Source of the DNA: Allocoprobacillus merdigallinarum
Lineage (GTDB): Bacteria > Bacillota_I > Bacilli_A > Erysipelotrichales > Coprobacillaceae
Assembly: GCA_019117525.1 (NCBI GenBank)
Contig: DWZO01000063.1
Span: 1-64,000 of the forward strand
DNA length: 64,000 nucleotides
Direction: 5' to 3'
Made by a program: the position numbers and the translations under genes. The notes under the pieces were generated by a model that saw only the letters and a program-made list of their open reading frames with translations, searched no databases and was not told where the DNA came from. Numbering within the stretch: the first letter of the stretch is position 1; each line of letters opens with the position of its first letter. Of this stretch, positions 40,572 through 48,977 are shown one piece after another.

Positions 40572-41800
40572 TGTTTACTCATGTGAATGATGCCATTGCA
40601 TATATAGAATCAAAAAGAAGTAAAAGAACAATTGATCAATTTCGAGAAACCTTAAATAAATGTCACATTTTAATGAAACAAAAAAATATGATACATATTG
40701 CTGGAACCAATGGAAAAGGTTCAACTGTGAATTATTTAAGAAGTATCTTAAATGCTCATGGGTATAAAGTTGGAACTTTTACATCACCTTATTTGATCAG
40801 TCATAATGATCGTATTCGTGTTGATGATATTCCTATAAGTGATGAAGATTTATTGAAATACGTGAATCAATATTATCGCATCATTGAAGAAGATCAGTTA
40901 TCTATGTTTGAAATTGATGTCTTAATCATGTTGGCTTATTTTCAATCTTTGGATTTGGATTATCGTATCATTGAAACGGGTATTGGTGGTTTGAATGATA
41001 AAACAAATGTCATTGATCCTATTGTCAGTGCTATTACGAATATAGGGCTTGATCATCAAAAACAATTAGGGGATATTTATGATATTATTAATGAAAAAAT
41101 GGGTATCATAAAACCGAATCAGATGTTTATTACCAGTGAAACAAAGGGAACAATTCTAGCAAGATTTCAAGAACAATGTGATGCTATGGGAGCAGTGATG
41201 TATGTCGTTCCAGAATATCAGGTGTCACGTTATCCATTCCATTTTAGATATCGTGATATGGCATTTACCTTGGAAAATCAAGGAATCTATCAGGTAACAA
41301 ATGCCAGACTTGCTTTAACTATTGCTTCAAAACTTATTAAGTTTGATCCTGTTGTTACACAACCAGCGATTGAACAGGCTTCATGGAAAGGGCGTTATGA
41401 AACATTATCTTATCATGATGTACAGGTTGATATTGATGGAGCACATAATATGCCTGGAATCCAAGCTTTGTTGCAGACATTAAGAGTCAAAAAAGAAAAG
41501 GATGTAGCGATTGTCTTTTCTTGTTTGAATGATCGTGATGTTGATGAGATGATTGATGAAATGTTAAAAGCAGGTTATCCTGTCTATGTGACAACGTTTC
41601 AGGATGAAAGAGCTATTGATTTATCGACCATAGAACCACGTCCTCAATTAACAATTGTTAAAAGTTATATTGAGGCTATGCAGACAGCTTATATAAAAAA
41701 ACAGCATATTGTGGTAACGGGGTCATTGCATTTTATCTCGAAAGTGAGAAAATATCTGATTGAATTAAAAAATCAGGAATTAAAGAAAGTAAGTGAATAA
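40571..41800 (+). CDS. folC: Folylpolyglutamate synthase / dihydrofolate synthase
   Basis: Adds glutamate to dihydropteroate or to reduced folates, trapping them in the cell. 409 residues of the Mur-ligase fold: IHIAGTNGKGSTVNYLRSIL (P-loop), TSPYLISHNDRIRVDDIPI, ETGIGGLNDKTNV and IDGAHNMPGI between the central and C-terminal domains. ATG 40571 follows TGGAGGA and overlaps the ung stop; an upstream in-frame TTG is not needed. It may be only one of the two activities; sequence does not decide. Confidence 0.92.
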   Translation: MFTHVNDAIAYIESKRSKRTIDQFRETLNKCHILMKQKNMIHIAGTNGKGSTVNYLRSILNAHGYKVGTFTSPYLISHNDRIRVDDIPISDEDLLKYVNQYYRIIEEDQLSMFEIDVLIMLAYFQSLDLDYRIIETGIGGLNDKTNVIDPIVSAITNIGLDHQKQLGDIYDIINEKMGIIKPNQMFITSETKGTILARFQEQCDAMGAVMYVVPEYQVSRYPFHFRYRDMAFTLENQGIYQVTNARLALTIASKLIKFDPVVTQPAIEQASWKGRYETLSYHDVQVDIDGAHNMPGIQALLQTLRVKKEKDVAIVFSCLNDRDVDEMIDEMLKAGYPVYVTTFQDERAIDLSTIEPRPQLTIVKSYIEAMQTAYIKKQHIVVTGSLHFISKVRKYLIELKNQELKKVSE

Positions 41801-41836
41801 AAACCAATAAAGAACGAAACTTTATTGGTTTTTTTA
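41801..41836. terminator. Terminator between folC and the convergent gerQ
   Basis: AAACCAATAAAG (41801-41812) pairs perfectly with CTTTATTGGTTT (41820-41831), with further T on the right and A on the left; usable in both directions. Confidence 0.87.
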
Positions 41837-41840
41837 ATTG

Positions 41841-42143
41841 CTATCGTGTATTAAAATTGATAGGTTCATCAAATTCGGCCCAAACGAAATAGACAAACTG
41901 AAAAATATAATATTTTTGATTTTTTGGGTCACGTACGACAAAATGGTCACGTCCTACTTCTTCGATAATACCTTTGTATACACGATCGCGCCAGTCTTCA
42001 CTGCCAGTATATGTGAAGTAAAAAGTACCAAGTTTTCCGATATTTAAACGTAAAATATTTTCTAAATAAGTCTGTTCAGAAATGGGAGTTGGTAGAGATG
42101 AAGTTTGAGATCCGGGAACGATTGTTTGATTGTTTGTATCCAT
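41841..42143 (-). CDS. gerQ: Spore coat protein GerQ
   Basis: 100 residues. After a variable Gln/Pro/Ser-rich start, the conserved GerQ core is visible: SEQTYLENILRLNIGKLGTFYFTYTG, DRVYKGIIEEVGRDHFVVRDPKNQKYYIFQFVYFVWAEFDEPI. In Bacillus GerQ is an inner-coat protein needed to place and retain the cortex-lytic enzyme CwlJ and is later crosslinked by transglutaminase. Here it directly follows cwlJ, with its AGGAGG site overlapping the cwlJ stop, so the pair is made together. Confidence 0.9.
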   Translation of the reverse strand: MDTNNQTIVPGSQTSSLPTPISEQTYLENILRLNIGKLGTFYFTYTGSEDWRDRVYKGIIEEVGRDHFVVRDPKNQKYYIFQFVYFVWAEFDEPINFNTR

Positions 42144-42151
42144 ATATCCTC

Positions 42152-42574
42152 CTATAAGTCGCAATTTAATTTAGCACCAGGTGCATAGAAACAGTGATTT
42201 TTGTAACGTCCGCTGAGTTCGCCATAAAATTGTTGGGGGCATGAGACATTGCTGCCAGGATTTTTAAACCATAAGGCATTTGTAGCTGGTTCAATACGAT
42301 AACCATCAATATTGCGTAAAGCCAGTTCTTTTTCTTTGGCGTTAACAGGTTGATTGAATAATGGTTGTCCGACCCCAGAAAAAGCATTTTTTTGATAAAC
42401 AACTTCAGAAATTGTGCGTGTATCTTTAAAAACATCGCAGTTAGCTACGACACGATTTACGACAACATTACCAACCATCAACATACCTTCTTCACCTTCA
42501 CCTAATGCTTCAGCTTTCATAATGCGTGCCAGTAAATCAACATCAGAATCGTTGTATAAGATTCTAGGAGACAT
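42152..42574 (-). CDS. cwlJ: Spore cortex-lytic enzyme CwlJ (hydrolase_2 family)
   Basis: 140 residues, one SleB/CwlJ catalytic domain without a signal peptide or peptidoglycan-binding domain, which marks it as CwlJ rather than SleB. DVDLLARIMKAEALGEGEEGMLMVGNVVVNRV contains the catalytic Glu; AFSGVGQPLF and NALWFKNPG are conserved. It degrades muramic-lactam-containing cortex during germination, in Bacillus in response to Ca-dipicolinate. ATG 42574 has AGAGGTG upstream. First gene of the cwlJ-gerQ operon. Confidence 0.92.
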   Translation of the reverse strand: MSPRILYNDSDVDLLARIMKAEALGEGEEGMLMVGNVVVNRVVANCDVFKDTRTISEVVYQKNAFSGVGQPLFNQPVNAKEKELALRNIDGYRIEPATNALWFKNPGSNVSCPQQFYGELSGRYKNHCFYAPGAKLNCDL

Positions 42575-42591
42575 TCTAATCACCTCTATTC

Positions 42592-42619
42592 ACTATATGA
42601 AAAAATTTAGAAAAGTTGC
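42592..42619 (-). promoter_or_regulatory. Possible mother-cell (sigma-E-type) promoter of cwlJ-gerQ
   Basis: On the minus strand, GCAACTT (42619-42613), 13-bp spacer, CATATAGT (42599-42592), compared with sigma-E KMATATT and CATACANT (5 of 7 and 7 of 8). It ends about five bases before the ribosome binding site, as does the similar element before yabP. Confidence 0.35.
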
Positions 42620-42742
42620 TAAAAATAAAAAAATATTGATGAGTTCAATATTATTTAAAAACAGGATGAAATTGATAAAAATTTGATAAAAATTTTTAAT
42701 TAAAATTGACATGAAATAGTATTTTTTTAAAAAAGATTGTGA

Positions 42743-42771
42743 TAAAATAAAGGTATAGGTAAGCACTTTCA
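42743..42771 (+). promoter_or_regulatory. glgC -10 box with cre-like site downstream
   Basis: A TAAAAT -10 (42743-42748, preceded by TGTGA) has no convincing -35. GGTAAGCACTTTCA (42758-42771) matches 12 of 14 cre positions but lacks the central CG (CA instead). Placed just after the transcription start, it could be a roadblock-type CcpA site. Confidence 0.35.
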
Positions 42772-42796
42772 TAATCACAATTGAGGAGGAAAAATT

Positions 42797-43921
42797 ATGG
42801 GAAAAGAAATTGTTGCGATGATTTTAGCTGGAGGACGTGGAACACGTCTTGAAGCATTAACTGCAAAAGTAGCGAAACCTGCTGTACATTTTGGAGGAAA
42901 GTATAGAATTATAGACTTTCCTTTAAGTAATTGTGCGAACTCTGGAATTGATGTTGTTGGAGTTTTGACACAATACGAATCAGTCTTGCTTGGAACATAT
43001 GTAGGTGCTGGAACTAAGTGGGGACTTGATGGAAATAACTCATTAGCTGCTATTTTACCAGCTCGTGAAAGAGGTGGAGTTGGAGCAACATGGTATGCGG
43101 GAACAGCTGATGCCATTTATCAGAATATCAGTTTCTTAGATCAATATGATCCTGAATATGTTTTGATTTTATCAGGAGACCATATTTATAAGATGGATTA
43201 TGCTGAAATGTTGGCAGCACATAAAGAAAAAGGTGCTGATTTAACAGTGGCTGTTTTAAATGTTTCTTTAAAAGAAGCAAGTCGTTTTGGTATTATGAAT
43301 ACAAATAAAGATGGTTCAATTTATGAATTTGAAGAAAAACCTGAAAAACCAAAATCAACTCTGGCATCTATGGGTATTTATATCTTTACTTATAAAGAAT
43401 TAAGAAAATATTTGATTGAAGATGCAAAAGATGAAAATAGTAAACATGATTTTGGTATGAATATCATTCCAATGATGTTAGAAGATAAGAAAAAATTATA
43501 TGCTTATGAATTCTCTGGTTATTGGAAAGATGTTGGAACTGTGGAAAGTTTATGGCAAGCCAATATGGACTTGTTAGATGATAAAGAGTTAGATCTTTAT
43601 AATGTGAAAAAGGATTGGAAAATCTATACTGAAGATACATTGAGTAAACCTCAAATTATTGGTGAAGAAGCATCAATTAAGCATTCACTTGTTACTCAAG
43701 GTTGTATCGTTAATGGTGATGTAGAAGGTTCTGTCTTATTCAACAATGTATATATCGGTGAAGGTGCAAAGGTTGTTGATTCTGTCTTAATGCCAGGTGT
43801 ATTGGTAGAAGAGGGTGCAGAAATCTACAAAGCTATTGTTGATGAAGGTGTTGTCATTAAATCAACTGACGTCATCAATAAAGAAGCTAAAGAAGTGGAA
43901 CTTGTCAGTGACAATGCATAA
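42797..43921 (+). CDS. glgC: Glucose-1-phosphate adenylyltransferase, catalytic subunit
   Basis: Makes ADP-glucose from glucose-1-phosphate and ATP, the committed step of glycogen synthesis. 374 residues: nucleotidyltransferase domain with AMILAGGRGTRLEALTAKVAKPAVHFGGKYRIIDFPLSNC, FLDQYDPEYVLILSGDHIYKMDYAEML, and FEEKPEKPKSTLASMGIYIF, then a left-handed beta-helix domain from about residue 290. AGGAGGAAAAATT precedes ATG 42797. It is followed by its non-catalytic partner glgD. Confidence 0.95.
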   Translation: MGKEIVAMILAGGRGTRLEALTAKVAKPAVHFGGKYRIIDFPLSNCANSGIDVVGVLTQYESVLLGTYVGAGTKWGLDGNNSLAAILPARERGGVGATWYAGTADAIYQNISFLDQYDPEYVLILSGDHIYKMDYAEMLAAHKEKGADLTVAVLNVSLKEASRFGIMNTNKDGSIYEFEEKPEKPKSTLASMGIYIFTYKELRKYLIEDAKDENSKHDFGMNIIPMMLEDKKKLYAYEFSGYWKDVGTVESLWQANMDLLDDKELDLYNVKKDWKIYTEDTLSKPQIIGEEASIKHSLVTQGCIVNGDVEGSVLFNNVYIGEGAKVVDSVLMPGVLVEEGAEIYKAIVDEGVVIKSTDVINKEAKEVELVSDNA

Positions 43922-43939
43922 TAAGAGGGGGTTAACGAG

Positions 43940-45046
43940 ATGGCAAAAGTAGTTGGATATATAAATTTACACTCTGATGTTTCATATAAAGGTTTAACAG
44001 AAAAAAGGCCAGTAGCTTCAGTAAGCTTTTTAGGTCGTTATGGAATTATTGATTTTGTTTTATCAAATATGTCAAATTCTAATGTGGATACAGTGGGTAT
44101 TCTTATTAAAGAAAAACCAAGATCATTGTTTAAACATTTAGGAAATGGAAACTCTTGGAATTTTAACTCTAAATCTGGAGGAGTTTCACTTTTATATAAT
44201 GAAAAATATGCAAATAGTTCAATGTATAATCATGATATTAATAATATTGTGGAAAATATTGCTTTTCTTGAAAAATCAAAAGCAGATTATGTTGTGATTG
44301 CACCAGCTCATATTATTACAACAATGAATTATGCTGATGTTGTTGATGCACATGCAAAATCTGGTGCTGAAATTACAATGGTTTATCAAAAAATCGATAA
44401 TGCTGATGAAACATTTGTTGGTTCTGATTTCTTACGTTTAAAAGGTAAACAAGTTATGGAAATCAAAAATAATAAAGGAAATAGAAAAGAGAGAAATATT
44501 TCTTTAGAAACATATGTTATTAATAAAAAGACATTATTAAAATTAATTAGCTATGCTCAAAAGATTAGTTCATTCTTTAATTTAAGAGATACACTTGCTT
44601 ACTTATGTGATGAAAGAAAAATCATGGCTTATGAATATAAAGGATTTGCAAGATGCATTGATTCTTATGAAGCTTATTATAAAGTGAGCATGGAATTCTT
44701 GGATATGGATGTTTCAACACAAGTCTTTAAGAGTACATGGCCAATCTTTACCAATACAAATGATACACCACCTACAAAATATTTAAAGAATGCCATTGTT
44801 AAAAAATCATTTGTGGCTAATGGGGCTATCATTGATGGTGAAGTTGATGGATGTATTTTATCACGTAATGTTACAATTGGTAAAAATGCCGTTGTGAAAA
44901 ATTGTATTATATTAAATGGTTCTAAAGTTTGCGCAGGAGCTCATTTGGAAAATGTAGTTATTGATAAAGATGCTCGTGTAGAAAAGAAAACAGAGCTTAT
45001 TGGTGAAGGAGAACCACTTTATGTTAAAGAAGGGGATGTTGTATAA
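43940..45046 (+). CDS. glgD: GlgD, regulatory subunit of ADP-glucose pyrophosphorylase
   Basis: 368-residue paralogue of GlgC in which the catalytic loop is degenerate: where GlgC has GGRGTRLEALT, GlgD reads HSDVSYKGLTEKRPVASVSFLGRYGIIDFVLSNMSNS, keeping the fold but losing the pyrophosphorylase signature. In Firmicutes GlgC and GlgD form a heterotetramer that is more active and more weakly allosteric than GlgC alone. The beta-helix C-terminus is retained (IDGEVDGCILSRNVTIGKNAVVKN). GAGGGGG site upstream; overlaps glgA by one base. Confidence 0.93.
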   Translation: MAKVVGYINLHSDVSYKGLTEKRPVASVSFLGRYGIIDFVLSNMSNSNVDTVGILIKEKPRSLFKHLGNGNSWNFNSKSGGVSLLYNEKYANSSMYNHDINNIVENIAFLEKSKADYVVIAPAHIITTMNYADVVDAHAKSGAEITMVYQKIDNADETFVGSDFLRLKGKQVMEIKNNKGNRKERNISLETYVINKKTLLKLISYAQKISSFFNLRDTLAYLCDERKIMAYEYKGFARCIDSYEAYYKVSMEFLDMDVSTQVFKSTWPIFTNTNDTPPTKYLKNAIVKKSFVANGAIIDGEVDGCILSRNVTIGKNAVVKNCIILNGSKVCAGAHLENVVIDKDARVEKKTELIGEGEPLYVKEGDVV

Positions 45047-46473
45047 TGAAAATCGTATTTGCAACAAGTGAAGCGAATCCCTATATTAAATCAGGTGGTT
45101 TAGCAGATGTTTTAGGATCACTTCCAAAAGCACTTGTTCAAAAAGGACATGAATGTATTGTTGTTTTGCCTAAATATCAGGATATGAAATTGGCAGATAC
45201 AATTGAATATGTGACAAACTATGATATCTGGGTTGGTTGGAGAAAATGCTATTGTGGTGTTTTTAAAGCTGAATATGATGGTGTCACTTATTATTTCATT
45301 GATAATGAACAATACTTTAGAAGACCTGGTTTATATGGTTATGATGATGATAATGAAAGATTTGCATTTTTTGACTTTGCAGTTTTAGAATTGTTATCAC
45401 ACATTGATATTAAACCAGACATCTTACATTTACATGATTGGCAAACGGCCATGATTGCCACATTATATAAAGAAAGATATGCATATTATGAATATTATCA
45501 AGGTATTAAAATTGTTTTCACAATCCATAATATTGCATATCAGGGAAAATGTGATCCTGCATTGTTAAGTGATCATTTTGGATTAGATAATTATCTCTAT
45601 TATAATGGTAACTGCCGTAATGATGGATGTTTCAATATGATGAAAGCGGCTATTTATTATAGTGATATTATTACGACTGTATCGCCAACTTATGCTAAAG
45701 AAATATTAACAGATAGCTTTGGTGAAGGATTACAGAATATCTTACAAATGCGTCGTCATGATTTGTATGGTATTTTAAATGGTATTGATTATGAAACAAT
45801 CAATCCTGCCACAGATCCTGAAATTGTAGAACATTTTGACATTACAAATGTTGATGAAAAGAAAGTTATTAATAAATTAGCTTTACAAAAAGAATGTGGA
45901 TTGCCAGAAAATAAAGATGTCCCATTAATTGGTATTGTCACAAGATTGACTTGGCAAAAGGGATTAGATTTAATTATTAATCGTATGGAAGAATTGATGA
46001 AACGTGATGTTCAAGTTGTGATTTTAGGTGCTGGTGATCAAAAATATGAAGAACCACTTAAAGGAATAGCAGCTTATCATAATCAAAAGTTATCATTAAA
46101 TCTTAAATATGACTTTGGTTTATCTTGTCGTATCTATGCTGGTTGTGATATGTTCTTGATGCCATCATTATTTGAACCTTGTGGTTTATCACAAATGATG
46201 TCACTTCGTTATGGAACAATACCAATTGTCAGAGAAACAGGTGGATTAAAGGATAGCGTGGAACCATATAATGAGTATGAAAATACAGGTGATGGATTCA
46301 GCTTTAAAAATTATAATGCACATGAAATGATGGACATTATTGACTATGCGCTAAAGGTTTATCAGGATAAAGAAAAATGGCAAGGATTGGTTCATCGTGC
46401 AATGGAAGCGAAACTTGATTGGGATAAAAGTGCTGATGCCTATTTGAAAGTTTTTAATTCATTGTTAGATTAA
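45046..46473 (+). CDS. glgA: Glycogen synthase (ADP-glucose)
   Basis: GT5 glycosyltransferase elongating alpha-1,4-glucan from ADP-glucose. 475 residues: KIVFATSEANPYIKSGGLADVLGSLPKAL with the KxGGL sugar-nucleotide loop, HLHDWQTA, TIHNIAYQG, TVSPTYAKEI, GIVTRLTWQKGLDLI, and C-terminal FEPCGLSQMMSLRYGTIPIVRETGGLKDSV. It closes the glgC-glgD-glgA operon; branching enzyme and phosphorylase genes are not in the window, so the pathway is completed elsewhere. Confidence 0.95.
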   Translation: MKIVFATSEANPYIKSGGLADVLGSLPKALVQKGHECIVVLPKYQDMKLADTIEYVTNYDIWVGWRKCYCGVFKAEYDGVTYYFIDNEQYFRRPGLYGYDDDNERFAFFDFAVLELLSHIDIKPDILHLHDWQTAMIATLYKERYAYYEYYQGIKIVFTIHNIAYQGKCDPALLSDHFGLDNYLYYNGNCRNDGCFNMMKAAIYYSDIITTVSPTYAKEILTDSFGEGLQNILQMRRHDLYGILNGIDYETINPATDPEIVEHFDITNVDEKKVINKLALQKECGLPENKDVPLIGIVTRLTWQKGLDLIINRMEELMKRDVQVVILGAGDQKYEEPLKGIAAYHNQKLSLNLKYDFGLSCRIYAGCDMFLMPSLFEPCGLSQMMSLRYGTIPIVRETGGLKDSVEPYNEYENTGDGFSFKNYNAHEMMDIIDYALKVYQDKEKWQGLVHRAMEAKLDWDKSADAYLKVFNSLLD

Positions 46474-46474
46474 T

Positions 46475-46503
46475 AAAGGGGATAGGGAAACCTATCTCTT
46501 TTG
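46475..46503 (+). terminator. Terminator of glgCDA
   Basis: GATAGG (46481-46486), GAAA loop, CCTATC (46491-46496), lengthened by G-C/G-U and A-T pairs on both sides, ending in TTTT. Confidence 0.78.
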
Positions 46504-46573
46504 TTTGATAAAGAAATTTTATTTGATTTTCAGAGTTGAGTTTAGTACAATGTTTCCATAAGGAGGGAGGAAA

Positions 46574-47089
46574 ATGAAGATCTCAATCAAAATTTTGGCG
46601 GTTTTATTATTGGTTGTGACTCTTTTTGCATGTGAAAAAGAGAAAACAGATATATCTTTAGAAAGAGATGGAACTCTTTATGAAGTCGCTGATCAGGTTT
46701 CCTTCTATTACCCTAAAGATTTTCAATTAAACGTGAACAATGAAAATCAAAAAGATGTTCGATTTACAAAAAATGATGAAATGTATATTTACGCAACAAT
46801 CATTGATGATACGGATAATGTTTTAAATGAATTGCCTCAATTATATGGAGGACAATTGGAAGAAGAAGGTGCCATTGATGTTTATTATTATAAGGAAGTT
46901 ATTCCAAGTGGTATCGAGTGTTATCGGTTTACAGGGACTTATCAGGCTTCGGGTATGAAATTTGTACAAATGGTATATTTTACTGAGGAAGCAAGTTATA
47001 TTTATAGTTATCAAGCTCCAGAAAATGTATATGATGAACAAAGTGGTGTGGCTTTACAGTATTTAGAATCTTTGACAGTTCATCATTAA
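46574..47089 (+). CDS. Predicted lipoprotein of unknown function
   Basis: 171 residues with a type II signal: basic start MKISIK, hydrophobic stretch, and a lipobox-like TLFAC giving Cys20 as the lipidation site. The mature part is acidic and rich in Tyr, with beta-type alternation (VSFYYPKDFQLNV, VRFTKNDEMYIYATII, YRFTGTYQASGMKFVQMVYF), resembling PsbP/DUF-type small extracellular domains; no family is claimed. GGAGGGAGG precedes ATG 46574. It is a single gene between the glg terminator and the cysS promoter. Confidence 0.7.
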   Translation: MKISIKILAVLLLVVTLFACEKEKTDISLERDGTLYEVADQVSFYYPKDFQLNVNNENQKDVRFTKNDEMYIYATIIDDTDNVLNELPQLYGGQLEEEGAIDVYYYKEVIPSGIECYRFTGTYQASGMKFVQMVYFTEEASYIYSYQAPENVYDEQSGVALQYLESLTVHH

Positions 47090-47091
47090 TC

Positions 47092-47192
47092 TTGATTAAC
47101 TCATATGAATTTGTTATAGTATTGATAGATAAAGAGTTAATAAAGCATTTGATAAGGTTAATAGAAATGAAATCTTTATCATATGCTTTTTT
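47092..47192 (+). promoter_or_regulatory. cysS promoter followed by a leader terminator-like hairpin
   Basis: -35 TTGATT (47092-47097), 17-bp spacer, -10 TATAGT (47115-47120). About 15 nt into the transcript begins AAAGCATTTGATAAG (47142-47156), pairing with CTTTATCATATGCTTT (47174-47189; one mismatch, one bulge or G-U), then TTTTTT. It ends just before the cysS ribosome binding site, so it looks like an attenuator rather than only a terminator of the lipoprotein gene. Confidence 0.6.
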
Positions 47193-47210
47193 ATTTAAGG
47201 AGGAAAGGGA

Positions 47211-48548
47211 ATGAAGCTGTTTAATTCACTCACAAATCAAAAGGAAGAGTTTGTTCCAATTAAAAAGGGAGAAGTCAGTATTTATGTTTGTGGACCAACG
47301 GTTTACAATTATGTGCATATTGGTAATACACGTCCAATGATTGTGTTTGACATATTGAGAAGAACTTTTGAATATTTAGGTTATAAGGTGACATTTGTTT
47401 CTAATTTTACGGATGTAGATGATAAAATCATAAAAGCTGCTAAAGAAGAAGGTGTCAGTGAAAAAGAATTAACAGATAAATATATTAAAGCCTATGAAGA
47501 TGTTCGTAGAGGTTTAAATTTGTTGTTTCCAACTTATGCTCCACGTGTAACTGAAACGATGCAGCCTATTATTGATTTTATTGCTGGTCTTGTTGAACAG
47601 GGATATGCATATGAAGTTGATGGTGACGTTTATTTTAGAGTCACAAAAATTCATGAATATGGGATGTTATCAGGGATTAAAATTGAAGATTTGATTGCTG
47701 GAGCAAGTGAACGTGTGGATGATAATGATAAAAAAGAAAGCTCAACAGATTTTGCATTATGGAAAAAAACAGATGAAGGAATTCAATTTGATAGTCCATG
47801 GTCTAAAGGAAGACCAGGATGGCATACAGAATGTGTTGTTATGATTAATGATATCTTTGAAAATGGACGCATTGATATTCATGGTGGTGGACAGGATTTA
47901 AAATTCCCACATCATGAAAATGAAATTGCACAGTCTATGGCATGTCATCATCATCCGATTGCACATATCTGGATGCATAATCAGATGATTAATATTAATA
48001 ATCAGAAAATGTCAAAATCTTTAGGAAATGTTTTATGGGCTAAAGATTTATTAGAACAGCTTGGCTGCAATGTTTATAAATGGCTCATGCTTTCTACACA
48101 TTATCGTAATCCATTGAATTTTACAGATGAAGTCTTGAATAATGTGAAAAAAGAAGTTGAAAAAGTAGAAAATATTATTAAACAAGTGTCTTTATATTTA
48201 CAGATTCAACATATTGATCATAAAGATTATTATAAAAATATTGTGGATCAAATGGTGGAAGCATTGAGTGATGATTTGAATACTTCATTAGCATTGTCAC
48301 AAATTTTAGGACAAGTGAAAGTTTTGAATCAATTGATGAGAGTCAAAGAAAAAGATGATTTAGAAATATCAAAGAATTATCAGACGTTGCTGTGTATGTT
48401 AGATACAATGGGATTTGTTTATAATCCAAAACAGTTAAGTGATAGTGAAATTGCTTTATATCAGCAATGGCAAAAAGAAAAAAGTGCAAAGAATTTTGAA
48501 CAGGCAGATTTATTAAGACAAGAATTACAGAATAAAGGAATTTTATAA
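47211..48548 (+). CDS. cysS: Cysteinyl-tRNA synthetase
   Basis: Class I synthetase charging tRNA-Cys. 445 residues: the N-terminal zinc-binding ICVCGPTVYNYVHIGNTRP segment with HIGH-type motif (HIGN), GWHTECV and FPHHENEIAQS for zinc ligands, and the QKMSKSLGN loop. Slightly shorter than many relatives (about 460-465), but no motif is missing. It begins the conserved cysS-mrnC-rlmB run. AAGGAGG at 47197-47203. Confidence 0.95.
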   Translation: MKLFNSLTNQKEEFVPIKKGEVSIYVCGPTVYNYVHIGNTRPMIVFDILRRTFEYLGYKVTFVSNFTDVDDKIIKAAKEEGVSEKELTDKYIKAYEDVRRGLNLLFPTYAPRVTETMQPIIDFIAGLVEQGYAYEVDGDVYFRVTKIHEYGMLSGIKIEDLIAGASERVDDNDKKESSTDFALWKKTDEGIQFDSPWSKGRPGWHTECVVMINDIFENGRIDIHGGGQDLKFPHHENEIAQSMACHHHPIAHIWMHNQMININNQKMSKSLGNVLWAKDLLEQLGCNVYKWLMLSTHYRNPLNFTDEVLNNVKKEVEKVENIIKQVSLYLQIQHIDHKDYYKNIVDQMVEALSDDLNTSLALSQILGQVKVLNQLMRVKEKDDLEISKNYQTLLCMLDTMGFVYNPKQLSDSEIALYQQWQKEKSAKNFEQADLLRQELQNKGIL

Positions 48549-48958
48549 TGAAACCAGAATTAATAAATGTATTAGCTTTAGCGTATTTAGGTGATAGTGT
48601 TTTTGAGGTTTATGTGAGAGAATATCTATTGGTTGAAAAAGGCATCATGAAGCCAGATTTATTACAGCAGGCCTCTAAGTCATTTGTCAGTGCCAAAGCT
48701 CAGGCAGCATTTATGCAGGAAGCTATTTTGAAACAATGGTTAGGTGAAGAAGAAATAAGTATTTATAAAAGAGGGAGAAATGCGAAGAGTCGACATGTAC
48801 CGAAAAATACATCAGTATTTATCTATAATCAGTCGACAGGTTTTGAAGCGTTAATAGGACATTTGTATTTATTAAAGAAGCAAGAGAGAATAACAGAAAT
48901 TTTTGGGTTATTTAAAGTATTTGTTTGTGAAAATGAGAAAAACATGAGAAAAATTTGA
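48548..48958 (+). CDS. mrnC: Mini-ribonuclease 3
   Basis: 136 residues, an RNase III catalytic domain without a double-stranded-RNA-binding domain: NVLALAYLGDSVFEVYVREYL holds the catalytic acidic residues and FEALIGHLYLLKKQERITEIF the second set. In Bacillus Mini-III trims the ends of 23S rRNA precursors. The start overlaps the cysS stop (TAATG). Neighbouring rlmB also acts on 23S rRNA. Confidence 0.93.
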   Translation: MKPELINVLALAYLGDSVFEVYVREYLLVEKGIMKPDLLQQASKSFVSAKAQAAFMQEAILKQWLGEEEISIYKRGRNAKSRHVPKNTSVFIYNQSTGFEALIGHLYLLKKQERITEIFGLFKVFVCENEKNMRKI

Positions 48959-48977
48959 GACGCATGGAGTGAAAAAT

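Noticed and set aside
42593..42778. Small minus-strand membrane peptide upstream of cwlJ
   Set aside because: Hydrophobicity comes from AT-rich spacer; it overlaps the glgC promoter region and has no supported start.
47092..47210. T-box riboswitch before cysS
   Set aside because: The leader is too short and lacks the specifier stem and the conserved T-box sequence.
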